From: Methylovulum miyakonense HT12
GTDB lineage: Bacteria; Pseudomonadota; Gammaproteobacteria; Methylococcales; Methylomonadaceae
NCBI RefSeq assembly: GCF_000384075.1
Contig: NZ_KB913025.1
Location: 1,458,719-1,522,718, forward strand
Length of the DNA stretch: 64,000 nt
Direction: 5' to 3'
Position 1 is the first letter of the stretch; each line of letters begins with the position of its first letter. The position numbers and the translations under genes are program-made. Of the stretch, positions 32,897 through 42,294 are shown piece by piece. Under the pieces are notes generated by a model. That model saw only the letters and a program-made list of their open reading frames with translations, had not been told where the DNA came from and did not search any database.

Positions 32897-33403
32897 TTAA
32901 TAAGCCGGGTCACTAGGCTTGGGCTTTAAATTCTCAGGATCTTTTTGTTGGAGGCTGTCGCCTGTTATGAACCCAAATAAGCCTGTAAATTTTTCCCATA
33001 GAGTCCTGTCCAAATTCCGCTTAGGCACAATCACGGTGGTTTCGCGCGGTGGTTTGATAACCGGCACGGCGGCTGGCCTTAGATCGCCTTGGATACCGGC
33101 AAGCTCATCGCCACTAAAAACCAGCGAAATCCTTTTTTGCACGGTATCTTGTCCGCTGACTTTATCGGAATAGATATAATCCCACCGCGACTGGTGAAAC
33201 ACGTCTTTCAGCATCGGCGACCCCATGATGTACAGCACTTGGCGTTTATTCATGTGCGGTTTGAGCTGGTCTATCATGTCTTGCTCGACAATATTCCCCT
33301 GCTGGATTTCCAGCGTGTACACTCCCGGTAAATGGTTCAAAACGGTGGAGCAGGACGCGAGGGTTAAAGACAGCAGACAAACGGAAAAAAGCGGTTTACT
33401 CAT
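32897..33403 (-). CDS. bamE: outer membrane protein assembly factor BamE
   Basis: 168 residues from ATG 33403. Lipoprotein signal MSKPLFSVCLLSLTLASC (lipobox LASC, Cys18). The SmpA/OmlA (BamE) domain reads PGVYTLEIQQGNIVEQDMID and MNKRQVLYIMGSPMLKDVFH; BamE is a small lipoprotein of the BAM complex that inserts beta-barrels in the outer membrane. The C-terminus is longer than in E. coli (to ~168) and proline-rich. Divergent from fur, the standard gammaproteobacterial arrangement. Confidence 0.95.
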   Translation of the reverse strand: MSKPLFSVCLLSLTLASCSTVLNHLPGVYTLEIQQGNIVEQDMIDQLKPHMNKRQVLYIMGSPMLKDVFHQSRWDYIYSDKVSGQDTVQKRISLVFSGDELAGIQGDLRPAAVPVIKPPRETTVIVPKRNLDRTLWEKFTGLFGFITGDSLQQKDPENLKPKPSDPAY

Positions 33404-33551
33404 TGGGCCGGCGACATGGAGTGAAAAGGCAAAATCATACAGGATGTTAAACAATTATCCTATAAAACTGTCATGCCTTGAACGCCTGAAAAAGGCTACA
33501 ATGGGCGCAATTCCCACTTACCGCCGACAAAATTAGTTTAGGAGCTTAACA

Positions 33552-33968
33552 ATGGAATCCCATGATTTAAGAAGTGCGGGCTTAAAGGTCACACTGCCCC
33601 GTGTCAAGATTCTGCAAATTTTAGAGAAACAAATTAATGAACGGCATTTGACCGCCGAGAAAGTGTATAAGATTTTGTTGAGCGAAAATGAAGAAATTGG
33701 TTTGGCGACCGTTTATCGTGTGCTGACCCAATTTGAGGCGGCAGGGCTAGTGACCCGCCATCATTTCGAAGGTGGCAACTCGGTGTTTGAATTGTCGACC
33801 GCCGACCACCATGACCACATCATGTGCATGAAATGCGGCAAAGTCGATGAATTTAGCGACGATGTCATTGAAGCCCGGCAAAAGGAAATTGCTGACAGAC
33901 TTGGTTACGAACTGACCGACCACGGCCTTTACTTATACGGTTTCTGCCCCCAGTGCAGGAAACATTGA
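33552..33968 (+). CDS. fur: ferric uptake regulator Fur
   Basis: 138 residues with TTTAGGAGCTTAACA before ATG 33552. N-terminal winged helix (LRSAGLKVTLPRVKILQIL...EIGLATVYRVLTQFEAAGLV), then HHFEGGNSVFELSTADHHDH with the metal-binding histidines, and C-terminal CMKCGKV and CPQC zinc pairs. Represses iron-uptake genes when loaded with Fe2+. Transcribed away from bamE; the 148-bp gap carries both promoters. Confidence 0.97.
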   Translation: MESHDLRSAGLKVTLPRVKILQILEKQINERHLTAEKVYKILLSENEEIGLATVYRVLTQFEAAGLVTRHHFEGGNSVFELSTADHHDHIMCMKCGKVDEFSDDVIEARQKEIADRLGYELTDHGLYLYGFCPQCRKH

Positions 33969-33992
33969 TCCCTCCCCTTACCGACATCCTTC

Positions 33993-35240
33993 ATGTTTAA
34001 ACCCTTGATTTTTTATATTGGCCTGCGTTACACGCGGGCGGAACGGCGCACCCAATTCATTTCTTTCGTCACCTTGGCCTCGGTGTTGGGCATCGCCTTA
34101 AGCGTCGTGGCCCTGATCACCGTGTTGTCGGTGATGAACGGCTTTGTCGAACAAATCAGTGCGCGGATGCTCAGCATGACCGCCCATGCGACCATGACCG
34201 GACGCTACGGTCAGCTCGACAACTGGCAAGAGCTGGAGCAAAAGCTCGCGGGTACGGCGCATGTGCAAGGCGTGGCTCCGTTTATCAATGGCCAAGTGAT
34301 GATTAACGCCGACAGGCGCGTCAGCGGCACGGTGTTGACGGGCGTGTTGCCGGAGTCGGAAGCGAAAGTGTCGGAAGTCGCCGAAAAAATGACTTCCGGC
34401 AAATTGTCCGATCTGGTTGCCGGACAATATGGCATTGTTTTGGGCCAAGAGCTCGCCAATTATTTGGGCGTGATGACGGGCGACAAAATCACCGTCATCA
34501 GCCCGCAAGTCAATTCCACGCCTGCCGGGGTCGTGCCACGGATGCGCCGCTTCACCGTCGTCGGCACCTTCAATGTCGGCATGTACGAATATGACCGCAA
34601 CATGGCCTTTGTGCACATTGACGATGCGTCGAAACTGTTCCGTATGGACGGGGCGGTGTCGGCGGTGCGCATCAAACTTGATAACCTGCTGGACGCCCCG
34701 CAGATCACCCAGGAACTGGCGGAAAAGTTTTACGGTGATTACCAAGTCAGCGACTGGACGAAAGCGCACGACAATTTCTTCCAAGCCATCAAAATGGAAA
34801 AGCGGGTGATGTCGATTATCTTATTGATGATGGTCGCCGTGGCGGCGTTTAACATCGTCTCCACGCTGATTATGGTCGTTACTGATAAACGCGGCGACAT
34901 CGCCATCTTAAAAACCCAAGGTCTGACTGCCGGTTCGGTCATGGGCATTTTTATGGTGCTGGGTACGGTGATTGGTTTGGTCGGTACGGTATTGGGCGTC
35001 ATTGGCGGCGTGTTGCTGGCGTGGAATATCGCCGACATCATCAAAACTGTTGAAAACACTTTTGGCATTAAATTCCTGTCCGCACAAGTCTATTACATCA
35101 GCGATCTGCCTTCGAAACTGATCTGGACGGATGTTTACGTCATCGCCAGCATGGCGTTTTTGCTGTCCTTACTCGCCACCATTTACCCCGCTTGGCAAGC
35201 GTCGAAAGTCAATCCGGCGGAGGTGCTGCGTTATGAATAA
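33993..35240 (+). CDS. lolC: lipoprotein-releasing ABC transporter permease LolC/LolE
   Basis: 415 residues. First membrane span ~25-48 ([30 protein letters not shown]), a large periplasmic domain (MacB-like), then three spans from ~270 ([38 protein letters not shown] and [20 protein letters not shown]) with the end [13 protein letters not shown]. With LolD it extracts lipoproteins from the inner membrane and passes them to LolA. Only one permease gene is present, so it may work as the single LolF-like homodimer or have a LolE elsewhere. Overlaps lolD by 8 bp. Confidence 0.93.
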   Translation: MFKPLIFYIGLRYTRAERRTQFISFVTLASVLGIALSVVALITVLSVMNGFVEQISARMLSMTAHATMTGRYGQLDNWQELEQKLAGTAHVQGVAPFINGQVMINADRRVSGTVLTGVLPESEAKVSEVAEKMTSGKLSDLVAGQYGIVLGQELANYLGVMTGDKITVISPQVNSTPAGVVPRMRRFTVVGTFNVGMYEYDRNMAFVHIDDASKLFRMDGAVSAVRIKLDNLLDAPQITQELAEKFYGDYQVSDWTKAHDNFFQAIKMEKRVMSIILLMMVAVAAFNIVSTLIMVVTDKRGDIAILKTQGLTAGSVMGIFMVLGTVIGLVGTVLGVIGGVLLAWNIADIIKTVENTFGIKFLSAQVYYISDLPSKLIWTDVYVIASMAFLLSLLATIYPAWQASKVNPAEVLRYE

Positions 35241-35913
35241 ACCGATTTTATCCTGCCAAAACCTCACCAAACGCTATACCCAAGGCGAGTTGGACGTTGA
35301 GGTCTTAAAAGGCGTGAACCTGCACATCGGCATCGGCGAACAGGTCGCCATCATGGGCGCCTCCGGTTCCGGCAAAAGCACCTTGTTGCATTTGCTAGGC
35401 GGATTGGACAAACCCACAGGCGGCAATGTGGTTTTGGATGGCATGGATTTGAATAAAATCGGCAGCCGCCAACAAGCCAAACTGCGCAACAAATCGCTAG
35501 GTTTCATCTACCAATCCCACCATTTGCTAGGTGAGTTCACCGTCTTGGAAAATGTCGCCATGCCTTTGTTGATTGCAGGCGAAGCGGTATCTGAGGCCAA
35601 ACACCGCGCCACCGCCTTGTTGCAACGCGTCGGCCTAGGCCACCGCATCGCCCACAAACCCGGCGAACTCTCCGGTGGCGAACGCCAACGTGCCGCCGTG
35701 GCAAGGGCGTTAATCAACAAACCCGCCGTGATTCTGGCGGACGAGCCCACCGGCAACCTCGACAGCAAAACCGCCGAACAGGTCTACCAACTGATGCTGG
35801 AGCTAAACCAAGAACTGCAAGTGAGCTTTTTGGTCGTCACCCATGACCATGAACTGGCGGCGAAAATGGGTAAGGTGTTGCATATGGAGGATGGGGTGAT
35901 TGTGGGGGGGTAG
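35233..35913 (+). CDS. lolD: lipoprotein-releasing ABC transporter ATPase LolD
   Basis: 226 residues from ATG 35233 ([17 protein letters not shown]). Walker [13 protein letters not shown], signature [15 protein letters not shown], Walker [13 protein letters not shown] and the H-loop VVTHDHE are all intact. Energises LolC/E. Start lies within the end of lolC, giving translational coupling. Confidence 0.96.
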   Translation: MNKPILSCQNLTKRYTQGELDVEVLKGVNLHIGIGEQVAIMGASGSGKSTLLHLLGGLDKPTGGNVVLDGMDLNKIGSRQQAKLRNKSLGFIYQSHHLLGEFTVLENVAMPLLIAGEAVSEAKHRATALLQRVGLGHRIAHKPGELSGGERQRAAVARALINKPAVILADEPTGNLDSKTAEQVYQLMLELNQELQVSFLVVTHDHELAAKMGKVLHMEDGVIVGG

Positions 35914-35945
35914 TTAAAGCGTTTCATCAACCTATTTAAAGCAAC

Positions 35946-36350
35946 ATGAGCGAAACAAAACCTTTAGCAGAAGTTGTTGTTATTTTAAACAATGATGAGG
36001 AAATAGAAGGTGCTTGTAGAACGCTTAATGAATTGGCAGAGGATGTTTCCGCTGAAATATTAACCGCTTATATTCAGTGTTCAGAAAATGATCTTCGACA
36101 TAAGATTTATATGGAAGCGACTCAAGAAGCTCTTTTGAGAGTTTTTGGTTGGAAATTGCAAAGGGTGAAATTTTACGATAGCAGTGAAGATGCTGGTAAA
36201 TATCCTGATGCTTATTTCTGGCAGGAATTAAATGAACCAGTCTTACCTAAGCCACTACAAGGGATGATTCGGACAATGGGGCTTGTCCAGCCAGGCCGCA
36301 GTGATAATGGTAGTGCAGATAATATTTCGTACGAGATTTCATGTTGCTGA
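35946..36350 (+). CDS. hypothetical protein
   Basis: 134 residues, ATG 35946 with TTTAAAGCAAC upstream. Acidic, soluble and probably cytoplasmic: AEVVVILNNDEEIEGACRTLNELAED and ATQEALLRVFGWKLQRVKFYD. A C-terminal tail is low-complexity (GRSDNGSADN). Family not recognised. AT-richer than lolCD. No partner gene is evident, although a TA pair follows. Confidence 0.6.
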   Translation: MSETKPLAEVVVILNNDEEIEGACRTLNELAEDVSAEILTAYIQCSENDLRHKIYMEATQEALLRVFGWKLQRVKFYDSSEDAGKYPDAYFWQELNEPVLPKPLQGMIRTMGLVQPGRSDNGSADNISYEISCC

Positions 36351-36436
36351 GCTTTAATTTACAAAGTTGGTTAAAAATTGTTTCTAGGCGGTGTCTATAT
36401 TGAACCTGTCACCTAACATTTTTGGAGGTGTTTACT

Positions 36437-36658
36437 ATGATTGCTGTATCTGAAGAGTTAGAACAATCTTTTTTGCAATTGGCAGAAATTGAGCATAAAC
36501 CCGTTAACAAGCTCGTTGAAATGGCTTTGACCGCATTTTTAGAAGATTATCATGATGCCCGTATTGCCGAAGCTGCAATAGAAAGGCTTGAGCGTGGTGA
36601 ATCTAAGCTTATTTCTTTGGAGGATGCCGAAAGGATGCTAAATGAAATGGACGGTTAG
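36437..36658 (+). CDS. RelB/StbD-like antitoxin
   Basis: 73 residues from ATG 36437, with TTTTTGGAGGTGTTTACT as a strong ribosome-binding site. N-terminal ribbon-helix-helix-like part (MIAVSEELEQSFLQLAEIEHKPVNKLVEMALTAF) and an acidic toxin-binding C-terminus (ERGESKLISLEDAERMLNEM). Its end overlaps the toxin start by 17 bp, standard for type II pairs. It binds the toxin and represses the operon. Confidence 0.85.
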   Translation: MIAVSEELEQSFLQLAEIEHKPVNKLVEMALTAFLEDYHDARIAEAAIERLERGESKLISLEDAERMLNEMDG

Positions 36659-36908
36659 CTTTGATAAATACGCCCTTAAGGAATTATCAAACCTGGATAA
36701 GCAAGATAGAAATAGGATTTTGAAGTTTCTTAAAGTCGATGTCTTGGCCCTTGAAAACCCGCGTCAGCTTGGCAAAGCCTTAACGGGTAAATTCAAGGGA
36801 ATGTGGCGTTATCGGGTTGGTGATTACCGGGTTATCTGCCAGATTGTTGATAGTGAATTAGTGGTTTTGGTGGTTGGGATAGGGCATCGTTCAACTGTGT
36901 ATAAATGA
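36642..36908 (+). CDS. RelE-family toxin
   Basis: 88 residues. RelE-like mRNA interferase fold: FDKYALKELSNLDKQDRNRILKF, then PRQLGKALTGKFKGMWRYRVGDYRVIC and a closing VGHRSTVYK. The arginine/lysine/tyrosine residues near 60-70 and 80-88 are the usual catalytic set. Inhibits translation at the ribosome unless bound by the upstream antitoxin. Frame intact. Confidence 0.9.
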   Translation: MKWTVSFDKYALKELSNLDKQDRNRILKFLKVDVLALENPRQLGKALTGKFKGMWRYRVGDYRVICQIVDSELVVLVVGIGHRSTVYK

Positions 36909-36920
36909 GGAATTGCGCTG

Positions 36921-37025
36921 GTTCCCAAGCTCTGGCTTGGGAATACAACTCTAAAAAGTTCTAGCTTCGGGAATACTGGAAGCCGAAGCTTCCAGAACCG
37001 CATTCCCAAGCTGGAGCTTGGGAAC
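36921..37025. repeat. GTTCCCAAGC inverted-repeat element
   Basis: GTTCCCAAGCTCTGGCTTGG (from 36921) and CATTCCCAAGCTGGAGCTTG (from 37001) are two palindromic units, with a central GAAGC hairpin between. The same GTTCCCAAGC...GCTTGGGAAC motif is a dispersed intergenic repeat type. It sits between the RelE gene and 37032. Confidence 0.7.
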
Positions 37026-37031
37026 GAGTGA

Positions 37032-37763
37032 ATGGTGCTAGAAAAAACATTTTGCAATGTCGAGCCAAAGATGATTATTAAAATATCTAGTTATGATTGG
37101 AATCCCAAGGGTTTAGTTAGATCAGCAGTTGAAGACTATATACGGTTTATTCACCATGTTACCGCTCAATCAGCCTCTGCCAGTCCTGATTGTCAAGCCG
37201 TTGTCGACAAGATTCACAACCTCGGAAAATTATTGGACACCTTCGACAAGCGCGATGAATATGAGGAAGCTTTCGGGAAGGAGTGGGGACGAACCTTCGA
37301 ATACAGGAGCTGCTGCTCTCAAGAAATTATCGAAACAGAGCGACTTTTATCATTCTCTGAAATGAATGTTGACGTAAGAAAGTGTTTTGTTCTTGCGTTA
37401 GAGAGACATCCCATAGACATGCGCCAAAGTGAAGAAGATGAAGCTAAGTATGGGCATCCTTTAGTTGATAAAGCAAAACAGCGTCTATCCTTAATAAATG
37501 AATTTCCGCTTAATCAACCTATTCGGATGTATGACATGATTATGCCAGTTGAAGTTGAAGAAGATGAACTGGACTTAATTATAGAAAGTGTCAGCTTTAT
37601 ATTTGCACCTTACGATATGTTTCAATGGAAAAGTGACATTCCACAATTGCATGAGTGCGCTAAAGAATGGTTTTCTTCCAATGCATCGAAGGATGGTAAT
37701 GATTTGGCGTTGCTAGATATAACATTGGAGGAATATATTTCGATTAAGGCATCCAAAAGTTAA
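37032..37763 (+). CDS. hypothetical protein
   Basis: 243 residues if ATG 37032 is used; 230 from ATG 37071 (MIIKISSYDWNPKG), which starts without the N-terminal tail. Acidic, helical (YIRFIHHVTAQSASASPDC; KIHNLGKLLDTFDKRDEYEE) and no signal peptide, motif or membrane span. The family is not recognised. It stands between repeats and a TA relic, so it may be accessory. Confidence 0.6.
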   Translation: MVLEKTFCNVEPKMIIKISSYDWNPKGLVRSAVEDYIRFIHHVTAQSASASPDCQAVVDKIHNLGKLLDTFDKRDEYEEAFGKEWGRTFEYRSCCSQEIIETERLLSFSEMNVDVRKCFVLALERHPIDMRQSEEDEAKYGHPLVDKAKQRLSLINEFPLNQPIRMYDMIMPVEVEEDELDLIIESVSFIFAPYDMFQWKSDIPQLHECAKEWFSSNASKDGNDLALLDITLEEYISIKASKS

Positions 37764-37832
37764 ACGGTAGTGCCATATGTTTATATCGCCTACAGTGTTC
37801 GATATGGAATCATTTGATTGGAGACTGAAGTT

Positions 37833-37919
37833 ATGCGTTTGAAAGCAATTCAGGAGATTGAAATTTTACATATTGTCAATTTAACTAAGCCGCTATCAGC
37901 TCGAAATATCAAATTTTAA
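37833..37919 (+). pseudogene. fragment of a ParE-type toxin gene, C-terminus only
   Basis: ATG CGT TTG AAA ... reads QEIEILHIVNLTKPLSARNI and ends TAA 37917-37919. It is nearly the C-terminus of the toxin at 44004-44306 (QVEILHIINLTKPLSARNID). Only 28 residues remain. The IS701/IS4-like element inserted 6 bp after its stop. Confidence 0.85.
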
Positions 37920-37925
37920 TAATCT

Positions 37926-39072
37926 AGAAGTTACGCATTGACGACAGCCTGAAAATCTGGGCTCAAGTGGCTCATGGTAGGCATTAGTCGACCAATGAAC
38001 CCTGCAATGACCCCGTTGAACAGGTTACGCTGGACGCTATAACAGTTATCTATCAAGGACATGGCACTGAGTTTCTGGAGTTGGACATAGCCGCATAGGG
38101 CGGCGAACAGGTGGTTTCGGATGGCGTTCTTGCTGCGCACCTGGAAATGTTCGATGTTGCAGACCTGCTTTATGGCGCGGTGGTACTGCTCAATATGCCA
38201 GTGCTTGTCGTGCTGTTCGGTGAAGGTTTTCCGGCCGACGGCGGCGAGCTGGTCGTCATCGGGCAAGAAAACCGCATAATGGCGTGGCTGGTCTTTCAGC
38301 CAGGTCCGGAACAGTTTCACGTTGCCGAAGTCCTTGAGCCAGACCAGCAGGCCGTCATCGGGGATGTCGAGCTTTTGCACCTGCGTCCACTGGCCTTTGT
38401 CCACGGACACGGTGCGGTTGCTTTCGATGGCGAACAGCCCACCCCGCTGGTGGTTTTTCACCCGCTTCAGGTTGTCCGCACCGCTGTACCAGCTGTCGCC
38501 GGTCACGAAAGCGGGCTCCAGCCCCCAGGCCAGGACTTCTTCCAGCATGTCGCGGAAGTAGTCGTTTTTGGTCTTGCCTTCCGATTTGTACCCTCTGGGG
38601 CATAAATCATAGACGCGGAAGTTGACGGGCAGGTGCTGCCCGTTGGTGTCGGTGTAATACAGCGTGACCAGGCTGATGCCCTTCACGGAACGCTTGTGCT
38701 TGCCGGACTAGAAGTAGCCGACGAAAGCCAGGTATTGGCTATACGGCTTGTCCAGCACGCTGTCGTCGACGCTCAACGTGCCGCCTTTCAGGATCAGGAG
38801 CGGCGCGGATTCGTTGTACAAATCCTTGCCCTCGTAGCGTTCCCGTTGCAGGAAGCGGGTTGCGCTATCGTGGGAAATCTCCATCACCTCACCCAGACGG
38901 CGGCAACTGCCGTATTTGGGTTCGCCCAGCAGGAAGCTGATGTACATCGGCAAGGTGCAACGGGCGGTGCTGGGGCGGGTGATTGTCCTGATCATGGTTT
39001 GGCCTTCCGGTGGCGGCTGCTTGGGGAATTTTAAAATTCATATTATAACTTGGCTGTCAATGCGTAACTTCT
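37926..39072 (-). mobile_element. IS701/IS4-like insertion sequence, 1147 bp
   Basis: Terminal repeats AGAAGTTACGCATTGAC at 37926 and its complement ending at 39072. ATAATCT is directly repeated on both sides (37919-37925 and 39073-39079), a 7-bp target duplication. Contains one transposase gene on the - strand. The ends resemble those of the 321-bp MITE at 24233 in sharing GTTACGCA. Confidence 0.9.
37931..38995 (-). pseudogene. transposase with one in-frame stop (IS701/IS4-like)
   Basis: A DDE transposase of about 354 codons read from 38995 to 37931. A single TAG at 38708-38710 interrupts the frame between LAFVGYF and SGKHKRSVKGIS; both sides are in the same frame. Catalytic acids: VDDSVLDKPYS, FVTGDSWYSGADN and HWHIEQYHRAIKQ. 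A point mutation or a sequence error is the simplest cause; read-through or an ATG restart at 38686 would only give the C-terminal part. Family assigned from the conserved blocks; the IS701/IS4 choice is tentative. Confidence 0.85.
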
Positions 39073-39307
39073 ATAATCTTAGTGAGGGTCGGTCATTGCC
39101 CTGAAAACCTAAATCCTTGGTCTTAATAGGGCTTAGTGATTTTAACGCGTGGCAAGATCCGAATCTCTGGCGCGCTTGTTGTAGGGGCGGGCGGTTGTCC
39201 GCCCTTTTTGGGTTGTAGGTAAATTACAAGTATTCCGGCGAGCCGCCGCTCGCCGCTACGGAAGCCATTTCTAAATCACATCAATACTTCAGAAATCCCG
39301 CCATCCC

Positions 39308-41569
39308 ATGACCCTCATCGCCCCAGCCTTTCTTGCCGGAATTTTGCTGGTGCAACAATTCGCTGTTTTGCCATCCCCTAACTGGCTAATTCTCTGCTCA
39401 ATAGCCGCTAGTGTCGCCACTTACCACCGCTACCATCCCGCCACTTTTTTCTGTTTAGGCATCCTCTGGGCAACGCTGTTTGCCAATCTGCACTTAAACG
39501 ACCGTTTGCCCGCATCGTTAGCGGGAATTGATACCGTCATCACTGGAACCATCGCCGATTTGCCGGAAATTAGCGATAACCTCGTCCGTTTTGATCTTAC
39601 CGTCAACTCTGCTCCAGCGCAGATCCCAGCGAAGATCCGTTTAAGTTGGCAAGATTTCGACCACACGCTTAAGGCCGGACAACAATGGGTATTCACCGTC
39701 AAACTCAAGCAACCGCATGGAACGCTGAACCCTGGCGGTTTTGATTATGAGCGTTGGCTGTTTACCGAGGGCATAGGCGCGACGGGTTTTGTCCGGCCTT
39801 ATCCTAAGCCTGTGTTGTTGGCGCAAGCCCCGCGCTTTTCTATTAGCCATAGTCGCCAGGCTATTAATGACCGCTTGTCGGCCTTGCCCATCAACCCCGG
39901 ACACATCGCCTTGCTGAAAGCCCTCACCATCGGCTTTGGCAATGATTTGACCCCGGCGCAATGGGATATTTTCCGGAAAACGGGGACGACGCATTTAGTG
40001 GTGATTTCCGGTTCGCATATCGCCTTGGTTGCAGGTTTGGTGTATTGGCTGGTGCTGAAACTGTGGGCGAGGACGGGTGTGTTGGTATGGTCTCCGCCAC
40101 GGGTTGCGGCTGTGGTGGCGTTGGCGGCGGGGGGATTTTATGCGGCCTTGGCGGGTTTTTCGGTGCCTACGCAACGCGCCGTGGTGATGCTGGCGGTGCT
40201 CATGCTGGGGATTATTTGGCAACGGCCTGTGCGGCCTTTCCATGCGTTAATGTTAGCCTTATTCGCCGTGTTGGTGTATGACCCGTTGGCGGTGTTGTCG
40301 CCGGGGTTCTGGTTGTCGTATGGCGCGGTGGCGGTGATTGTCTATGCGGTCAGCGGGCGTTTGGGACGCTTGGGTTTTTGGCGGGAAATGCTGTATATCA
40401 ATGGCTACACCTCCTTAGGATTGGCGCCGCTATTGTTGTTTTTCTTCCAGCAAGTGTCGGTGTGCGCGCCGTTGGCCAATGCGTTTGCCGTGCCTGTGAT
40501 CAGTTTTTTGCTGGTGCCGATGGCGTTAATTGCGACGTTGTTGCTGTTGGTTTATGAGCCGCTGGCAAATGGTCTGATGCTGGTGTTGGATTACGGTTTG
40601 CAAGGCCTGATGCTGGCCTTGGCGTGGTTCGCCGATTTGCCGGTCGCCATTATCAATCGTCCGCAACCGTCTGGTTGGGCGTTATTGTTGGCGTTGCCGG
40701 GTTTGCTGTGGTTGTTGGCCCCGCGTGGCATTCCGGCGCGGTATCTGGGTCTGGTGATGCTGTTGCCTTTGCTGTTTCCTGACGGCAAAAAACTACAAGA
40801 TGGCGAGCTGAAAATGACTTTGCTGGATGTCGGGCAAGGCTTGGCGGTGGTGGTGCAAACGGCGGGGCATACTCTGGTTTACGATACAGGCGCGAAATAT
40901 TCCCCGCAAAGCGACAGCGGCCAACAAATCGTCTTGCCGTTTTTGCGCCAGCAAGGCGTGGCGCATTTGGACGGCCTGACTATCAGCCACGGCGACAATG
41001 ACCATATCGGCGGCGCGGCTTCGGTGTTACGTGAAATGTCGGCGGACACAGTCTTGACCAGCGTGCCGGAACAGCTTGCCAGTTACGCCCCCGTGCGTTG
41101 TGTCGCCGGGCAAACGTGGCAATGGGACGGGGTCGGTTTCAGCGTGTTGTCGCCGCCAGCCACTGCGTTCGTATCCGACAACAACAATTCTTGTGTCGTG
41201 AAAATCACGTCCGCTTACGGTTCGGTGTTGTTGACGGGCGACATTGAAGCCGAGGCGGAAATCTGGCTGCTGAAAACCTACCGTGAACAACTGCGTGCCG
41301 ATGTGCTGGTTGCCGCGCATCATGGCAGCAAAACGTCTTCGACTTATTCTTTCCTGCAAACCGTTTTGCCAAATGCCGTTTTGATCCCCGCCGGTTTCCA
41401 CAATCAATTCGGCCATCCCCACCCCAAAATCCTGCAACGTTATCGGGAAATGGGCCTGCCATGGCTGAATACGGCGGAAAGCGGCGCCATCACGTTGGCT
41501 TATCAAAAAGCGGGCAGGGTGCTGGAAAGTTTTAGGCAGATCGGGGCGCGGTATTGGCATTTTCGGTGA
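39308..41569 (+). CDS. comEC: ComEC/Rec2 DNA-uptake channel protein
   Basis: 753 residues. N-terminal spans (1-50), a DUF4131-like domain (~70-190), the Competence domain with about eight spans (~200-490), then a metallo-beta-lactamase-like domain (~495-740): LLDVGQGLAVVVQT, SHGDNDHIGGAASVL, LLTGDIEAEAEIW, VLVAAHHGSKTSS. It forms the inner-membrane channel for single-stranded DNA in natural transformation. Full length and intact. Together with the integron array it would support acquisition of DNA, though expression is unknown. Confidence 0.95.
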   Translation: MTLIAPAFLAGILLVQQFAVLPSPNWLILCSIAASVATYHRYHPATFFCLGILWATLFANLHLNDRLPASLAGIDTVITGTIADLPEISDNLVRFDLTVNSAPAQIPAKIRLSWQDFDHTLKAGQQWVFTVKLKQPHGTLNPGGFDYERWLFTEGIGATGFVRPYPKPVLLAQAPRFSISHSRQAINDRLSALPINPGHIALLKALTIGFGNDLTPAQWDIFRKTGTTHLVVISGSHIALVAGLVYWLVLKLWARTGVLVWSPPRVAAVVALAAGGFYAALAGFSVPTQRAVVMLAVLMLGIIWQRPVRPFHALMLALFAVLVYDPLAVLSPGFWLSYGAVAVIVYAVSGRLGRLGFWREMLYINGYTSLGLAPLLLFFFQQVSVCAPLANAFAVPVISFLLVPMALIATLLLLVYEPLANGLMLVLDYGLQGLMLALAWFADLPVAIINRPQPSGWALLLALPGLLWLLAPRGIPARYLGLVMLLPLLFPDGKKLQDGELKMTLLDVGQGLAVVVQTAGHTLVYDTGAKYSPQSDSGQQIVLPFLRQQGVAHLDGLTISHGDNDHIGGAASVLREMSADTVLTSVPEQLASYAPVRCVAGQTWQWDGVGFSVLSPPATAFVSDNNNSCVVKITSAYGSVLLTGDIEAEAEIWLLKTYREQLRADVLVAAHHGSKTSSTYSFLQTVLPNAVLIPAGFHNQFGHPHPKILQRYREMGLPWLNTAESGAITLAYQKAGRVLESFRQIGARYWHFR

Positions 41570-41582
41570 AAATAATATTTGT

Positions 41583-41713
41583 CCACGAAAGACACGAAAA
41601 CCACGAAAAGCTTCAATACATAAATGACAAAACGTTATGGAACGGGTATCAACCCCGTTCCAGTGTTTGTGATCTTTTCCGCTTTTTTTTCGTGCTTTTC
41701 GTGTCTTTCGTGG
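41583..41713. repeat. inverted-repeat element with nested GGAACGGG repeat
   Basis: CCACGAAAGACACGAAAA (41583-41600) and its exact complement (41696-41713). Between them lies one copy of a second dispersed repeat, AACGTTATGGAACGGG...CCCCGTTCCA (41631-41662). Between comEC and nrdR. Confidence 0.8.
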
Positions 41714-41835
41714 AGAATCTCTATTCAAAGACAATAAAAACCATAAGCACCCAAAAAATGTTATAAAATAACGGGTTTTGAAAATTACCGCCGGAGCTTT
41801 CCGGTCAATAATAATAAGGATCACGGCTAAAAATT

Positions 41836-42294
41836 ATGCGATGTCCTTTCTGTGGCGCACAAGATACCCGCGTACTGGATTCTAGGTTGGCGAATGAAGG
41901 CGACCAAGTCCGCCGGCGCCGTGAATGCAATGTTTGCAAAGAGCGTTTCACCACCTTTGAAGTGGCGGAATTGACGATGCCGCGCGTCATTAAGCGTGAT
42001 GGCAACCGCGAACCGTTTGACGAAAAGAAGCTCCGTTCAGGGATGCTCAAGGCTTTGGAAAAACGCCCCGTGGATGGCGATGCGATTGAAGCCGCCGTCA
42101 ACCGGATCAAAAAAGACTTGATGGTGATCGGCGAACGGGAGATTTCCGCGCAGGAGCTGGGCGAAAAAGTCATGAGGGAATTGAGCGGCCTCGACCATGT
42201 CGCCTTCGTGCGTTTCGCCTCGGTTTACCGCAGTTTCCAAGATGTCAGCGAATTCACGCAAATGATCGCCGACCTGCAACAGAAAAACCCATGA
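41836..42294 (+). CDS. nrdR: transcriptional repressor NrdR
   Basis: 152 residues. Zinc ribbon [17 protein letters not shown]..........[12 protein letters not shown], then the ATP-cone domain [22 protein letters not shown] to ~130. Senses (d)ATP and represses ribonucleotide reductase genes. First gene of the rib cluster; its stop overlaps the ribD start (ATGA at 42291). Confidence 0.97.
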   Translation: MRCPFCGAQDTRVLDSRLANEGDQVRRRRECNVCKERFTTFEVAELTMPRVIKRDGNREPFDEKKLRSGMLKALEKRPVDGDAIEAAVNRIKKDLMVIGEREISAQELGEKVMRELSGLDHVAFVRFASVYRSFQDVSEFTQMIADLQQKNP

